Positions 24,186 to 33,618 of a stretch of 64,000 bases of DNA are shown here, one piece after another. The stretch spans positions 1,054,001 through 1,118,000 of the forward strand of contig NZ_CP186480.1 in NCBI RefSeq assembly GCF_049354825.1. Direction: 5' to 3'. Source of the DNA: Novosphingobium sp049354825 (GTDB lineage Bacteria; Pseudomonadota; Alphaproteobacteria; Sphingomonadales; Sphingomonadaceae). Positions within the stretch are counted from its first letter, which is position 1. Each line of letters starts with the position of its first letter. The position numbers and the translations under genes were made by a program. The notes below the pieces were generated by a model. The model was not told the origin of the DNA and did not search any database. It saw only the letters and a list, made by a program, of their open reading frames with translations.

Positions 24186-24632
24186 ATGCAGGCGCAAATG
24201 CTGGCACCGGCAACCGTGCTGGTGCTGTGGACGTTGGTCATGATCGTCTGGCTCAGCGCCGTGCGCGCGCCGGCGATCAAGGCAGCCGGCGGTTTCGGCA
24301 GGATGAAGCCCGGTGGCCGCGGCGCCGACCTCGAAGGCAAGGTGGACGACCGCGTCAACTGGCCCTCGCACAACTATTCGCACCTGCTGGAGCAACCGAC
24401 GCTGTTCTACGCGGTGGTCGTCATGCTGGCGATCATGGGGCCCAGCCCGCTCGACGTGTTGTTCGCGTGGCTCTACGTCGTCCTTCGCGTCGTCCACTCG
24501 ATCTGGCAGGCGACTGTCAACCGCCTGCCGCTGCGCTTCACGCTGTTCGCGCTGTCGACGTTATGCCTGGCGGTGCTGGCGTTCCACGCCGCCAAACTGG
24601 CACTGTTCGACCTTCCGGGAGCGACCGCATGA
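24186..24632 (+). CDS. MAPEG family membrane protein (first copy)
   Basis: 148 aa with four hydrophobic helices. The layout and the stretch RVNWPSHNYSHLLEQPTLFYAVV are typical of MAPEG proteins (membrane-associated, glutathione-related), with the Asn-His-x-E-x-P-like core. Bacterial members mostly have unknown substrates; glutathione-dependent detoxification or peroxide handling is the family theme. ATG 24186 has GGGGGGAG 7 nt upstream. Its stop overlaps the start of a second MAPEG gene by 4 nt. Confidence 0.82.
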   Translation: MQAQMLAPATVLVLWTLVMIVWLSAVRAPAIKAAGGFGRMKPGGRGADLEGKVDDRVNWPSHNYSHLLEQPTLFYAVVVMLAIMGPSPLDVLFAWLYVVLRVVHSIWQATVNRLPLRFTLFALSTLCLAVLAFHAAKLALFDLPGATA

Positions 24633-25063
24633 TCGGCATGGACATCCTGAGGCCCGTCCTGGTCCTGGCGGCGTGGACGCTCGTCGTCTGGGCGTGGATG
24701 GTGGCGACGCGAATCCCAGCGCTGAAATCCGCGGGAATCGACATCGGCACGCTGACCGGCGGCACGGGGCGCGATGCCGGCAAGATCGTACCGCCACAGG
24801 TCCAGTGGAAGGCGGACAACTTCAACCACCTGCACGAAGCGCCCACCGTGTTCTATGCCGCGGCGCTGGTCCTGGCGATGATCGGCCAGGGCGACGGCAT
24901 CAACGCCGCGCTGGGCTGGGCGTTCGTCACGCTGCGGATCGCGCACTCGCTGGTGCAGACGCTGTGGAACAAGGTTTCGGTCCGGTTCCTGCTCTATGTG
25001 CTGTCGCAACTCGCGCTCGCCGCGCTGATCCTTCACGGCCTGATCGCCGTCTTCGCGGCCTAG
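24629..25063 (+). CDS. MAPEG family membrane protein (second copy)
   Basis: 144 aa with the same four-helix MAPEG layout and core (QVQWKADNFNHLHEAPTVFYAAA) as its neighbour. ATG 24629 overlaps the previous stop (ATGA). The two copies share the pattern N-x-x-H-L-x-E-x-P-T-x-F-Y-A but are otherwise quite diverged, so this is an old duplication, and a hetero-oligomer is possible because MAPEG proteins are trimers. Its stop overlaps that of the convergent RNA methyltransferase gene by 3 nt. Confidence 0.82.
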   Translation: MIGMDILRPVLVLAAWTLVVWAWMVATRIPALKSAGIDIGTLTGGTGRDAGKIVPPQVQWKADNFNHLHEAPTVFYAAALVLAMIGQGDGINAALGWAFVTLRIAHSLVQTLWNKVSVRFLLYVLSQLALAALILHGLIAVFAA

Positions 25064-26268
25064 CGCACGAACAGGCTGGCCAGCTCGACGTGGGTCGACC
25101 AGCGGAACTGGCCCACCGGACGCAGTTCCGCCAGGCGATAGCCGCCCGCCACCAGGACGGCGGCATCGCGCGCCCATGATGACGGGTTGCAGCTGATGTA
25201 GGCCACGCGCGGCACGCGGCTTGCCGCCAGCCGCTCGGCCTGCTCGCGCGCGCCGGCGCGCGGCGGGTCGAGCAGCACCCCGGCGAAGCGGTCGATCTCG
25301 TCGGTCAGCATGGGATTGCGGTACAAGTCGCGGTGCAGCGCCAATACCCGTCCGCCCGTCCGCAGTCCCGCCGCCTTGGAGGCGAAATGCGCGGTGCGAT
25401 CCCCCTCCACCGCCAGCACGCGGACACTATCGCCCGCCAGCGCGAACGCGAACGTTCCCAGCCCCGCGAACAGGTCGGCGACGGTGTCGGCGCCGGCCAG
25501 CCATTCGCGCGCGGCAGCCGCCAGCGCCGCTTCGCCATCGGCGGTCGCCTGCAGGAAAGCGCCGGGCGGCAAGCCGACCGGGGTACCGCCCAGCGTGATC
25601 GTGACCGGTTCCGGTTCCCACTGGCTTTCGGGCCCAAAGCCGCCGTCGATCGATAGCCGCGCCAGCTTGTTGGCGCGGGCAAAATCGATCAGCGCCTCCG
25701 TCTCGGCCAGTCCTTCGACGCTAAGGCCCTTGATCGCCAGGTCGACGCCCTGGTCGGCCAGCGTCATCGCGATGTCGGCCGCGATGCGCCCACCGCGCCG
25801 CGCCAGCACCTGCCGCAGTGGCGCCACCAGCGCGAACAGTTCGGGCACGAGCACGTGGCACTCGGTCATGTCGACGATCCGGTGCGAAGCCGCCTCGCGA
25901 AAGCCGACCGCAACCTTGCCGCCCTGGCTGGCGGCGTGGAGCGTCGCCCGGCGGCGGCTGCGCGGCGGCGAGACGTGCGGCGGCGCGACCACTGCAGGTT
26001 CCAGTCCCTGCCCGGCGGCGGCATGGACCACCCGGTCGGTAACGAACCCGGCCAGCGCCTCGTCGTCCAGGTGCTGGAGCTGGCAGGCGCCGCACGTGCC
26101 GAAGTGGCGGCAGGGCGGTACGTCATGGTGAAGGCCGTGCGTCAGCGTGCCGTCGGGCTCGAGCGTATCACCCGGCGCCGCCATCGCGACATGGCGGCCG
26201 CTGGCGGTCACGCCGTCGCCCTTGGCGGCAACGCGGACGATCTCTTCACGGGTCTGGTCGAGGCTCAC
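25060..26268 (-). CDS. RNA (uracil-5)-methyltransferase, RlmD/TrmA family
   Basis: 402 aa. It has four cysteines suited to a [4Fe-4S] cluster (C53, C59, C62 in PPCRHFGTCGACQ and C137 in MTECHV), a SAM-binding region DLFAGLGTFAFALAG, LDPPRAGA, and the catalytic cysteine in YISCNPSSWARD. This set defines the RlmC/RlmD group that methylates 23S rRNA uridines. The likely target is U747 or U1939 but this cannot be told from sequence. The start is GTG at 26268, overlapping the nnr stop by 4 nt. Confidence 0.88.
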   Translation of the reverse strand: MSLDQTREEIVRVAAKGDGVTASGRHVAMAAPGDTLEPDGTLTHGLHHDVPPCRHFGTCGACQLQHLDDEALAGFVTDRVVHAAAGQGLEPAVVAPPHVSPPRSRRRATLHAASQGGKVAVGFREAASHRIVDMTECHVLVPELFALVAPLRQVLARRGGRIAADIAMTLADQGVDLAIKGLSVEGLAETEALIDFARANKLARLSIDGGFGPESQWEPEPVTITLGGTPVGLPPGAFLQATADGEAALAAAAREWLAGADTVADLFAGLGTFAFALAGDSVRVLAVEGDRTAHFASKAAGLRTGGRVLALHRDLYRNPMLTDEIDRFAGVLLDPPRAGAREQAERLAASRVPRVAYISCNPSSWARDAAVLVAGGYRLAELRPVGQFRWSTHVELASLFVR

Positions 26269-27656
26269 AGGCACTCCGAAATGGCTGGGGGCAGCGCGGC
26301 GATCAGGCCGCGCGGGGCAAAGGCGGGTCCGGCGATGCGGGCGGCACGGCCGTGCAGCCACACCGCTTCTTCGGCCGCGGCGAACAGCGTGCGGCCCGCC
26401 GCGATGCGACTGGCAACCAGCCCGGCCAGCACGTCGCCGCTGCCGGCGATCGAAAGCCAGGACGGTGCGCCGGTGGTAAAGGTCAACGCGCCGTCGGGTG
26501 CCGCGATGACGGTGTCGGGGCCCTTGGCAATGACGACCGCGCGCGCGTCGTGCGCCAGGGCGCGCAAGCGTTCGAGCGGATCGGCCGCCTCGATCTCCAG
26601 CGCCCGGTACAGCGCGGCCAGTTCGCCCGCGTGCGGGGTCAGCACCAATCCTTCGCGGCGGCCCGACAGCAGCGCAGGATCGAGCAGCATCAGCGCGTCA
26701 CCGTCGACCACCGTCGGCAGTTCGCGAGCCAGCGCGGCGGCCAGGCGCTGATGCGACACCTCGCCGCGCCCCAGCCCCGGCCCGACCAGCAGCACGTCGA
26801 GACGGCGATCGGCGACGACGTCGCGCAAGTCTCCGCCCTCGACCACCAACTCGGGCGAGGGCTGCGACGGCCAGGCGTCGGCGAACAGCTTCACATAGCC
26901 TGCCCCGCCGTGCATCGCCGCCTCGGCGGCAAGCTGGCCGGCGCCGGGCATCGCCCCGCCGACCACGCCGACGAAACCGCGCGTGTACTTGTGCGCGCCG
27001 ATTGCGGGCGAATGAAGGACAGGCCGGCTTAGCAGCCTTGCGGCCCCAGCGACGCGCTCGATGCCGATGTCGACCAGCCGCCGTTCGCCCATCGCCGTCA
27101 TCGCCGGCATCCGCCAATGCGCCGGCTTCCAGGCCCCCAGCGACAGGGTCAGGTCGAACGGGGGCAGTCCGTCATCGAGCGGCTCGCCGCGGTCGGCGTC
27201 GATGCCGCTGGGGAGGTCGATGGCGATGCGAAATTCATGCTCGCGCGCCGCGGCGCAAAGCAGTTCGGCCAAAGCGGTGCCAAGCGGGCGCGCAAGCCCG
27301 GTGCCGAACAGGGCGTCGACCAGAACCCCGCCGCGCGCCAGCGTGCCGGTTCCTCCGCCCCAGGCTGCCTGCGCGGCGCGCGCCGCGTCGGTCGCCGGGG
27401 GCAACGGTGCAACGACGCGCACCGCCAGTCCCGCCTCGCGCAGTGCGCGCGCGATGACATAGCCGTCGCCGCCGTTGTTGCCCGGCCCGCACAGCACGGT
27501 GACCGGGCGGCCCACGGCGACCCGGCGCACCCAGTCCGCGGCGCCGCGGCCGGCCCGTTCCATCAGTTCGGACACCCCGGTGCCGGCGCCGATCAGCGCC
27601 TGCTCGGCTGCGCGCATCTGCGCGGCGGTCAGGACCTGGGAGAATGCGCGCTTCAC
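26265..27656 (-). CDS. nnr: Bifunctional NAD(P)H-hydrate repair enzyme
   Basis: 463 aa. N-terminal YjeF-like epimerase domain with VLCGPGNNGGDGYVIARAL (about residues 54-72), and C-terminal ADP-dependent NAD(P)HX dehydratase domain with LTPHAGELAALYR, VVIAKGPDTVIA and the characteristic SIAGSGDVLAGL. It repairs hydrated NADH/NADPH. The start is GTG at 27656, overlapping the ilvD stop. Together with ilvD and the RNA methyltransferase it forms a tightly overlapping run, suggesting one transcript. Confidence 0.94.
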   Translation of the reverse strand: MKRAFSQVLTAAQMRAAEQALIGAGTGVSELMERAGRGAADWVRRVAVGRPVTVLCGPGNNGGDGYVIARALREAGLAVRVVAPLPPATDAARAAQAAWGGGTGTLARGGVLVDALFGTGLARPLGTALAELLCAAAREHEFRIAIDLPSGIDADRGEPLDDGLPPFDLTLSLGAWKPAHWRMPAMTAMGERRLVDIGIERVAGAARLLSRPVLHSPAIGAHKYTRGFVGVVGGAMPGAGQLAAEAAMHGGAGYVKLFADAWPSQPSPELVVEGGDLRDVVADRRLDVLLVGPGLGRGEVSHQRLAAALARELPTVVDGDALMLLDPALLSGRREGLVLTPHAGELAALYRALEIEAADPLERLRALAHDARAVVIAKGPDTVIAAPDGALTFTTGAPSWLSIAGSGDVLAGLVASRIAAGRTLFAAAEEAVWLHGRAARIAGPAFAPRGLIAALPPAISECL

Positions 27657-29518
27657 GCTTCGCCCGTAGACCGCCTTTCAAGCTGCGTCACGTCGCGAAC
27701 CGCGCCGCGCGCGGCGCTGGTCGTCAGCGCCGCGTAGGCCTGCAACGCGGCCGAGACCTTGCGCGCACGCGGCCTGGCCGGTTGCCACCCCTTGGCGGCC
27801 TGCGCGCTGCGGCGCGCGGCCAGCAATTCGTCCGATACCGCCAGGTGGATCGTGCGCGCGGGGATGTCGATTTCGATGATGTCGCCGTCCTCGACCAGGG
27901 CAATGGCGCCGCCCTCGGCCGCCTCGGGGCTGACGTGGCCGATCGAAAGACCGCTGGTCCCGCCCGAGAAACGCCCGTCGGTAAGAAGCGCGCACTGCGC
28001 GCCCAGGCCCTTCGACTTGAGGTAGCTGGTCGGGTACAGCATTTCCTGCATTCCCGGCCCGCCCCTGGGCCCTTCGTAGCGGATTACCACTATGTCGCCG
28101 GCCGCGATCTGCCCGGTCAGGATCGCAGTAACGGCTGCATCCTGGCTCTCGCAAACCCGCGCCGGGCCGGAGAATTTGAGGATCGATTCGTCCACGCCGG
28201 CGGTCTTCACGATGCAGCCATCGCGGGCGATATTGCCGAACAGCACCGCCAACCCGCCGTCTTGCGAAAAGGCGTGCCCGGCAGAGCGTATGACGCCGCC
28301 TTCGCGGTCGAGGTCGAGTTCGTCCCAGCGGCGTGACTGGCTGAACGCGGTCTGGGTCGGCACGCCGCCCGGCGCCGCGCGGTAGAACGTTCGTACGCTT
28401 TCGGCATTGGTCTGTGCGATGTCCCACTGCGAAATGGCGTGCGCCATCGTCGGCGCGTGGACGGTCGGCACGGCGGTGTCGAGCAGCCCGGCACGGTCCA
28501 GTTCTCCCAGCAGCGCGAAGATGCCGCCGGCGCGGTGGACGTCCTCCATGTGGACGTCGGCCTTGGCCGGCGCCACCTTGGACAGGCATGGCACGCGGCG
28601 GCTCAGGCGGTCGATATCGGCCATTGTGAAATCGAGCCCGGCCTCCTGCGCGGCGGCGAGCAGGTGCAGCACGGTATTGGTCGATCCGCCCATCGCGATG
28701 TCGAGGCTCATCGCGTTTTCGAACGCGGGCTTGGCGGCGATGGTGCGCGGAAGCGCGCTGTCGTCGTCCTGTTCGTACCAGCGCTTGCACAAGTCGACCA
28801 CCAGGCGCCCGGCCTCGCGGAACAGGCGCTCGCGGTCGGAATGGGTGGCGAGGACCGAGCCGTTGCCCGGCAGCGACAGGCCCAGCGCCTCGGTCAGGCA
28901 ATTCATCGAATTGGCGGTGAACATGCCGCTGCACGAACCGCAGGTGGGGCAGGCGGAGCGTTCGATCGCGGCGACGTCCTCGTCGCTATAGTGGTCCTCG
29001 TCGGCGGCGGCCACCATCGCGTCGACCAGGTCGAGCGCGACTTCCTTGCCCTTCAGCACGATCTTGCCTGCTTCCATCGGCCCGCCCGAGACGAACACCA
29101 CCGGCACGTTGATCCGCAGCGCCGCCATCAGCATTCCGGGCGTAATCTTGTCGCAGTTGGATATGCACACCATCGCGTCGGCGCAGTGGGCGTTGACCAT
29201 GTATTCGACCGAGTCCGCGATAAGTTCGCGGCTGGGGAGCGAATAGAGCATCCCGTCGTGGCCCATCGCGATGCCGTCATCGACCGCGATGGTGTTGAAT
29301 TCCTTGGCGACGCCGCCGGCATCCTCGATCTCGCGCGCCACCAGCTGGCCCAGGTCCTTCAAGTGGACATGGCCGGGCACGAACTGGGTGAACGAATTGA
29401 CCACCGCGATGATCGGCTTGCCGAAATCGCCGTCCTTCATGCCGGTCGCGCGCCACAGACCGCGCGCGCCGGCCATGTTGCGGCCATGGGTCGACGTGCG
29501 CGATCGGTAGGGGGGCAT
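27653..29518 (-). CDS. ilvD: Dihydroxy-acid dehydratase
   Basis: Fe-S enzyme of valine/isoleucine synthesis. 621 aa. Cluster cysteines are in SNCDKITPGML and SACPTCGSCSGMFTANSMNCL; the C-terminal signature LLTDGRFSGGTSGLSIGHVSPEA carries the catalytic serine region. ATG 29518 is chosen (GGAAG upstream, standard MPPYRSRTSTHGRNMAGARG N-terminus); an in-frame upstream ATG adds six codons. Starts 59 nt after the FGase stop and is followed by nnr in overlap. Confidence 0.96.
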   Translation of the reverse strand: MPPYRSRTSTHGRNMAGARGLWRATGMKDGDFGKPIIAVVNSFTQFVPGHVHLKDLGQLVAREIEDAGGVAKEFNTIAVDDGIAMGHDGMLYSLPSRELIADSVEYMVNAHCADAMVCISNCDKITPGMLMAALRINVPVVFVSGGPMEAGKIVLKGKEVALDLVDAMVAAADEDHYSDEDVAAIERSACPTCGSCSGMFTANSMNCLTEALGLSLPGNGSVLATHSDRERLFREAGRLVVDLCKRWYEQDDDSALPRTIAAKPAFENAMSLDIAMGGSTNTVLHLLAAAQEAGLDFTMADIDRLSRRVPCLSKVAPAKADVHMEDVHRAGGIFALLGELDRAGLLDTAVPTVHAPTMAHAISQWDIAQTNAESVRTFYRAAPGGVPTQTAFSQSRRWDELDLDREGGVIRSAGHAFSQDGGLAVLFGNIARDGCIVKTAGVDESILKFSGPARVCESQDAAVTAILTGQIAAGDIVVIRYEGPRGGPGMQEMLYPTSYLKSKGLGAQCALLTDGRFSGGTSGLSIGHVSPEAAEGGAIALVEDGDIIEIDIPARTIHLAVSDELLAARRSAQAAKGWQPARPRARKVSAALQAYAALTTSAARGAVRDVTQLERRSTGEA

Positions 29519-29577
29519 GACAGAAGCTTCCGGCAAGATCGTTGCGCAAATTGCGCGCTCGAGGGCGCCCTACACCG

Positions 29578-30300
29578 CTAATCGCTGAGCTTCAACGCCA
29601 CTTCGTTGCTTATTCGCGCCAGCCGCTCGGCCCATGCCGCCTGCCCGGCCGGGTCGGATATCTCGTCCTGGCGGACCTCGATGCCCATGTAGGGCCGCCC
29701 GTCCGCCTCGGCGTGGCGGTTCATCGTATAGTTGAGGTCGCGGCCCGAGTATGGCTGCTGGTCACCGACCACCAGGCCCTCGGCCTCCAGCAACGGAATG
29801 GCCAGCCGCGCGGCGCGCTCGTCCTCGTTATATAGCAGGCCGACCTGCCACGGACGCGGCGCACCGCCGCTTGCGAGGCGGGGCGTGAAGCTATGCAGCG
29901 ACACGATCAGCGCCGGCGGCACCGCCTGCAGCAGGTCTTCCAGCGCAGCGTGATACGGCGTGTGAAAGCGCGCTATCCGCGCAGCGCGATCCGCACCGAT
30001 ATTGCCCGGTATGGCGATGTCGTCGCTCGTCTCCGGCACCAGTGCCAGCGCTTCCGGTTCACGGTTGAGGTCGCAGACCAGCCGGCTGACATTGCCAAGC
30101 AAGGCGGCGATCCCCGCGCGCGCCGCCATGATCGTTGCCACCTCGGCCACGCCGATATCGACCGCGACGTGCCGCGACAGCACCGCATCGTCGACCCGCA
30201 GCGCGATGTCGTCAGGGACGCGGGCCGATGCATGGTCGGATACCACCAGGATGCCGCCAAAGCGCGGCGTGCCCACCAGACGAAACGCGTCTTCCTTCAT
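29578..30300 (-). CDS. N-formylglutamate amidohydrolase family protein
   Basis: 240 aa, FGase family (hydrolysis of N-formylglutamate, the last step of some histidine degradation routes). The motifs VVSDHASARVP, the VCDLNREPEALA region, IVSLHSFTP and the C-terminal PYMGIEVRQDEI match the family. No histidine-utilisation (hut) genes lie nearby, so the substrate may differ. ATG 30300 overlaps the ispE stop by 4 nt. Confidence 0.85.
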   Translation of the reverse strand: MKEDAFRLVGTPRFGGILVVSDHASARVPDDIALRVDDAVLSRHVAVDIGVAEVATIMAARAGIAALLGNVSRLVCDLNREPEALALVPETSDDIAIPGNIGADRAARIARFHTPYHAALEDLLQAVPPALIVSLHSFTPRLASGGAPRPWQVGLLYNEDERAARLAIPLLEAEGLVVGDQQPYSGRDLNYTMNRHAEADGRPYMGIEVRQDEISDPAGQAAWAERLARISNEVALKLSD

Positions 30301-31103
30301 CGCAGACGCGTCTCCAGCCGCCACCATGCCGGAAAACTGTCGGCGATCTGCGCAGACGCCGCCCGCATCGCCTCCTCGCTGTCGTAAAGCGCAAAACAGG
30401 TTGCGCCCGACCCGCTCATCCGTGCAGCCCAGGGATCGGTGGTTTCCAGCGCGTCGAGGACGGTGCCGATCTCCGGACGCAAGGCCACGGCAACAGGCTG
30501 GAGGTCGTTACGGCCCCACTGCGTCATCGCGCGCATCGAACCCTTGACCAGGCCGCCGCGATCCTCGCCGTCCCAACCGGCGAAGACCTCGGCAGTCGGC
30601 ATGGCGACGCGCGGGTTGACCAGCAGCACCGGCGTCCCCGCCAAATCATTCGTCACCGGTTCGAGCTCGGTCCCGGTGCCGCGACCGATGCACGCCTCTG
30701 ACAACACGCAGGCGGGAACGTCGGCGCCGAGTTTCGCCGCGCGCGTGCGCCAGTCCGTGGGCAAGCCGTGCATCGCCTCGACCAAACGGAACACCGCGCC
30801 GGCATCGGCCGAGCCGCCGCCCAGTCCCGCCGCCACCGGCAGCGCCTTGTCGAGCGCGACGGCGATCCCCTCGCTCCGCGGCAGCGCGTTGAGCGCGCGG
30901 GCCACGAGGTTTCCGAACGGATCGCCGATTGCGTCCGCGAACGCGCCGCTCAGCGTCACCCGGTCGGCCGGGGCGCGCGTCGCAACCAGCGTGTCGCCCG
31001 CCTCGACAAAGGCAAACAGCGTTTCCAGCTTGTGGTAGCCGTCATCGCGCCGCGCACGCACGTGCAGCGCAAGGTTCAGCTTTGCATAGGCGGTCTCGCG
31101 CAT
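30297..31103 (-). CDS. ispE: 4-diphosphocytidyl-2-C-methyl-D-erythritol kinase
   Basis: GHMP kinase of the MEP isoprenoid pathway. 268 aa with AYAKLNLALHVRARRDDGYHKL at the start (about residues 5-26), the GHMP loop LPVAAGLGGGSADAGAVFR, and C-terminal MSGSGATCFALYD. ATG 31103 is used; an in-frame GTG at 31115 overlaps the etfD stop and would add four residues. Sits between etfD and the FGase gene with near-zero spacing, so it is probably cotranscribed. Confidence 0.94.
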   Translation of the reverse strand: MRETAYAKLNLALHVRARRDDGYHKLETLFAFVEAGDTLVATRAPADRVTLSGAFADAIGDPFGNLVARALNALPRSEGIAVALDKALPVAAGLGGGSADAGAVFRLVEAMHGLPTDWRTRAAKLGADVPACVLSEACIGRGTGTELEPVTNDLAGTPVLLVNPRVAMPTAEVFAGWDGEDRGGLVKGSMRAMTQWGRNDLQPVAVALRPEIGTVLDALETTDPWAARMSGSGATCFALYDSEEAMRAASAQIADSFPAWWRLETRLR

Positions 31104-31111
31104 CGCGCGCG

Positions 31112-32761
31112 TCACATGTTCGGATAGTTCGGGCCGCCGCCACCCTCGGGCGTGACCCAGGTGATGTTCTGGTTGGGATCCTTGATGTCGCAGGTCTTGC
31201 AGTGGACGCAGTTCTGCGAATTGATCTGGTATTTCGGCTCGCCGTCGGCGCCTTCGAGCCACTCGTAGACGCCGGCGGGGCAATAGCGTGTCGACGGGCC
31301 GGCGAAGACGCCCAGCTCGCTGACCTTCTGCAGCTCGATGTCGGCGACCTTGAGGTGCACCGGCTGGTCCTCGGCATGGTTTGTGAAGCTCAGCGCCACG
31401 CTCGACAGCCGGTCGAAGCTGATCACGCCGTCGGGCTTGGGATAGGCGATCGGCTTGTAAAGGTCGGCACGCTGCAGCGCCTCGCTGTCCCAGTGGTGCT
31501 TCATGGGCTTCCAGATGCCGAAGCCCAGCAGGGTGCGCAGCCACATGTCGGCGCCGGCCAGGATCGTGCCCAGGTCCCCGCCCCATTTCGCCACGAGCGG
31601 CTCGGCGTTCTGGACCTGCTTCAGTTCCTTCGCGATCCAGCTTGAACGCACCGCGCTGTCATAATGGTCCAGCGTGTCATTCGCACGCCCGGCGGCCATC
31701 GCCTCCGCAATGGATTCGGCCGCCAGCGTGCCGCTTTTCATCGCGGTGTGGCTGCCCTTGATCCGCGGCACGTTGACGAAGCCGGCGCTGCACCCGATCA
31801 GCGCGCCGCCCGGGAACGCGAGTTGCGGCACCGACTGCCAGCCGCCCTCGTTGATGGCGCGCGCGCCGTAGCTGACACGACGCCCGCCCTCCAGGATCGC
31901 GCGGATTTCCGGGTGCTGCTTCCAGCGCTGGAATTCCTCGAACGGGTAGACGTAGGGGTTCTTGTAATCGAGCGCCGTGACGAACCCGAGCGCGACCTGA
32001 TTGTTCGCCTGGTGGTAAAGGAACCCGCCGCCCCAGCTGTCGCTTTCCGACAACGGCCAGCCCTGGGTGTGGATGACCCGGCCGGGCACGTGCTTGTCGG
32101 CCGGGATGTCCCACAATTCCTTGATGCCCAGGCCGTAGACTTGCGGCTGGCAGTCCTTCTCGAGGTCGTACTTGCCCTTAAGCTGCTTGGTCAGGCTGCC
32201 GCGCGCACCTTCGGCGAACAGCGTGTACTTTGCGTGGAGCTCCATGCCGGGCTGGTAATCGCCCTTGTGGCTGCCGTCCTTCGCCACGCCCATGTCCTGC
32301 GTCGCCACGCCGCGCACCGCGCCGGCATCGTCGTAGAGCACTTCGGCGGCGGGAAAGCCGGGAAAGATTTCGACGCCCAGGTTTTCGGCCACGCCGGCCA
32401 GCCAGCGGCACAAGTTGCCCAGGCTCCCGGTATAGTTCCCCTCGTTCGACATGAACGGCGGCATCGGCCAGTGCGGGATCGACCACTTGCCGGTCCGGGT
32501 CATCGCCCAGTGCCAGTTGTCGGTCACCGGCACTTGGGCCATCGGGCAACCGTCATCGCGCCAGGTCGGCAGCAGTTCGTCGAGCGCCTTGGGATCGACG
32601 ACCGCGCCGGAGAGGATATGGGCGCCGATCTCGCTGCCCTTTTCCAGGATGCAGACCGAGGTATCGGGCGAAACCTGCTTCAGGCGGATCGCCGCGGCCA
32701 GGCCGGCCGGGCCGCCACCGACGATGACAACGTCGTAAGGCATCGATTCGCGTTCGCTCAT
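31112..32761 (-). CDS. etfD: Electron-transfer-flavoprotein:ubiquinone oxidoreductase
   Basis: Inner-membrane-associated flavo-iron-sulfur enzyme that passes electrons from ETF (fatty acid and amino acid oxidation) to ubiquinone. 549 aa with FAD loop DVVIVGGGPAGLAAAIRL at the N-terminus, QP domain, and C-terminal 4Fe-4S ligands in RYCPAGVYEW and NCVHCKTCDIKDP. Start at 32761 (MSERESMPYDVV) has alternatives within 18 nt. Heads the leftward etfD-ispE-FGase run; the divergent gene on the other side starts about 80 nt away. Confidence 0.95.
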   Translation of the reverse strand: MSERESMPYDVVIVGGGPAGLAAAIRLKQVSPDTSVCILEKGSEIGAHILSGAVVDPKALDELLPTWRDDGCPMAQVPVTDNWHWAMTRTGKWSIPHWPMPPFMSNEGNYTGSLGNLCRWLAGVAENLGVEIFPGFPAAEVLYDDAGAVRGVATQDMGVAKDGSHKGDYQPGMELHAKYTLFAEGARGSLTKQLKGKYDLEKDCQPQVYGLGIKELWDIPADKHVPGRVIHTQGWPLSESDSWGGGFLYHQANNQVALGFVTALDYKNPYVYPFEEFQRWKQHPEIRAILEGGRRVSYGARAINEGGWQSVPQLAFPGGALIGCSAGFVNVPRIKGSHTAMKSGTLAAESIAEAMAAGRANDTLDHYDSAVRSSWIAKELKQVQNAEPLVAKWGGDLGTILAGADMWLRTLLGFGIWKPMKHHWDSEALQRADLYKPIAYPKPDGVISFDRLSSVALSFTNHAEDQPVHLKVADIELQKVSELGVFAGPSTRYCPAGVYEWLEGADGEPKYQINSQNCVHCKTCDIKDPNQNITWVTPEGGGGPNYPNM

Positions 32762-32840
32762 GGCGGTCTCCGTCCCCCTCATCCGCGTGGATGTGTCGCT
32801 TGGCCTTGAAAGCCCGCCGCCGACAGGTCAAGACCGCTTG

Positions 32841-33581
32841 GTGCCCCGTGACGCCCACCCAACCCCGTACGAACAGGCGCTCGGCGGCGCGCTCGACTGG
32901 TGGCGCGATGCCGGCGTCAGTCACGCTTTTGTCGACGAGCCGGTGCACTGGCTCGCCCCCGACGAACCGGACGAGCAGCCCGCGGTCAGCCCGCCTGCTG
33001 CCGCCCCGCCGCCGCCGCCCGCGCCGCAGATGGGCGGCGACCGCGCCTTGTGGCCCGCCACGCTGGACGCCTTTGCGCCGTGGTGGCTGGCCGAACCGAC
33101 CCTTGACGTCGGCCCGCTGGCCGGCCGTGTCGCTCCGCGCGGCCCGGCCGCCGCCGACCTGATGATCGTGGTCGACCATCCCGAGCGCGAGGACGGCGAC
33201 GTCTTGCTGTCCGGCCCCGAAGGACGGCTCCTGGACGCGTTCCTGGCCGCCGCCGGAATCGACCCCGCGCAGGTCTACCGCGCCAGTGCCTTGCCGCGCT
33301 GCATGGCGATGCCGGACTGGGCGGCGCTGGGCGCAGCCGGGCTTGGTGCGGTGCTGTCCCATCATGCCCGGCTGGTGCAGCCGCGCCGGATCATCGCGTT
33401 CGGATCCAACATTCCATCGCTGCTGGGCAACGATCCGGCGCAAAATCCGGGCAATCTGGGGGTCGTTAACGCAGAACGCACGCCGTTCCCGGTACTCGAT
33501 GCGCCGTCACTCGCGGCCATGATTGCCAGGCCGGGACGCAAGGGGGGGTTCTGGCAGCGCTGGCTCGCGTTTTCGCGCTAG
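32841..33581 (+). CDS. Uracil-DNA-glycosylase-like protein
   Basis: About 246 aa. An N-terminal helical part (PYEQALGGALDWWRDAGVSH), a proline-rich linker (about ten prolines), then a domain resembling family 4/5 uracil-DNA glycosylases: DLMIVVDHPEREDGDVLLSG, GPEGRLLDAFLAAAGIDP, VYRASALPRC and IIAFGSNIPSLLGN. The usual Fe-S cysteines and the canonical catalytic motif are not obvious, so it may be a degenerate member with a changed function. GTG 32841 is preferred because the in-frame ATG at 32760 would share bases with the divergent etfD start codon, leaving no room for promoters. Confidence 0.65.
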   Translation: MPRDAHPTPYEQALGGALDWWRDAGVSHAFVDEPVHWLAPDEPDEQPAVSPPAAAPPPPPAPQMGGDRALWPATLDAFAPWWLAEPTLDVGPLAGRVAPRGPAAADLMIVVDHPEREDGDVLLSGPEGRLLDAFLAAAGIDPAQVYRASALPRCMAMPDWAALGAAGLGAVLSHHARLVQPRRIIAFGSNIPSLLGNDPAQNPGNLGVVNAERTPFPVLDAPSLAAMIARPGRKGGFWQRWLAFSR

Positions 33582-33618
33582 CGGTCGGCCCCCGGGACAG
33601 AACGGGGTCTGGACGGAG

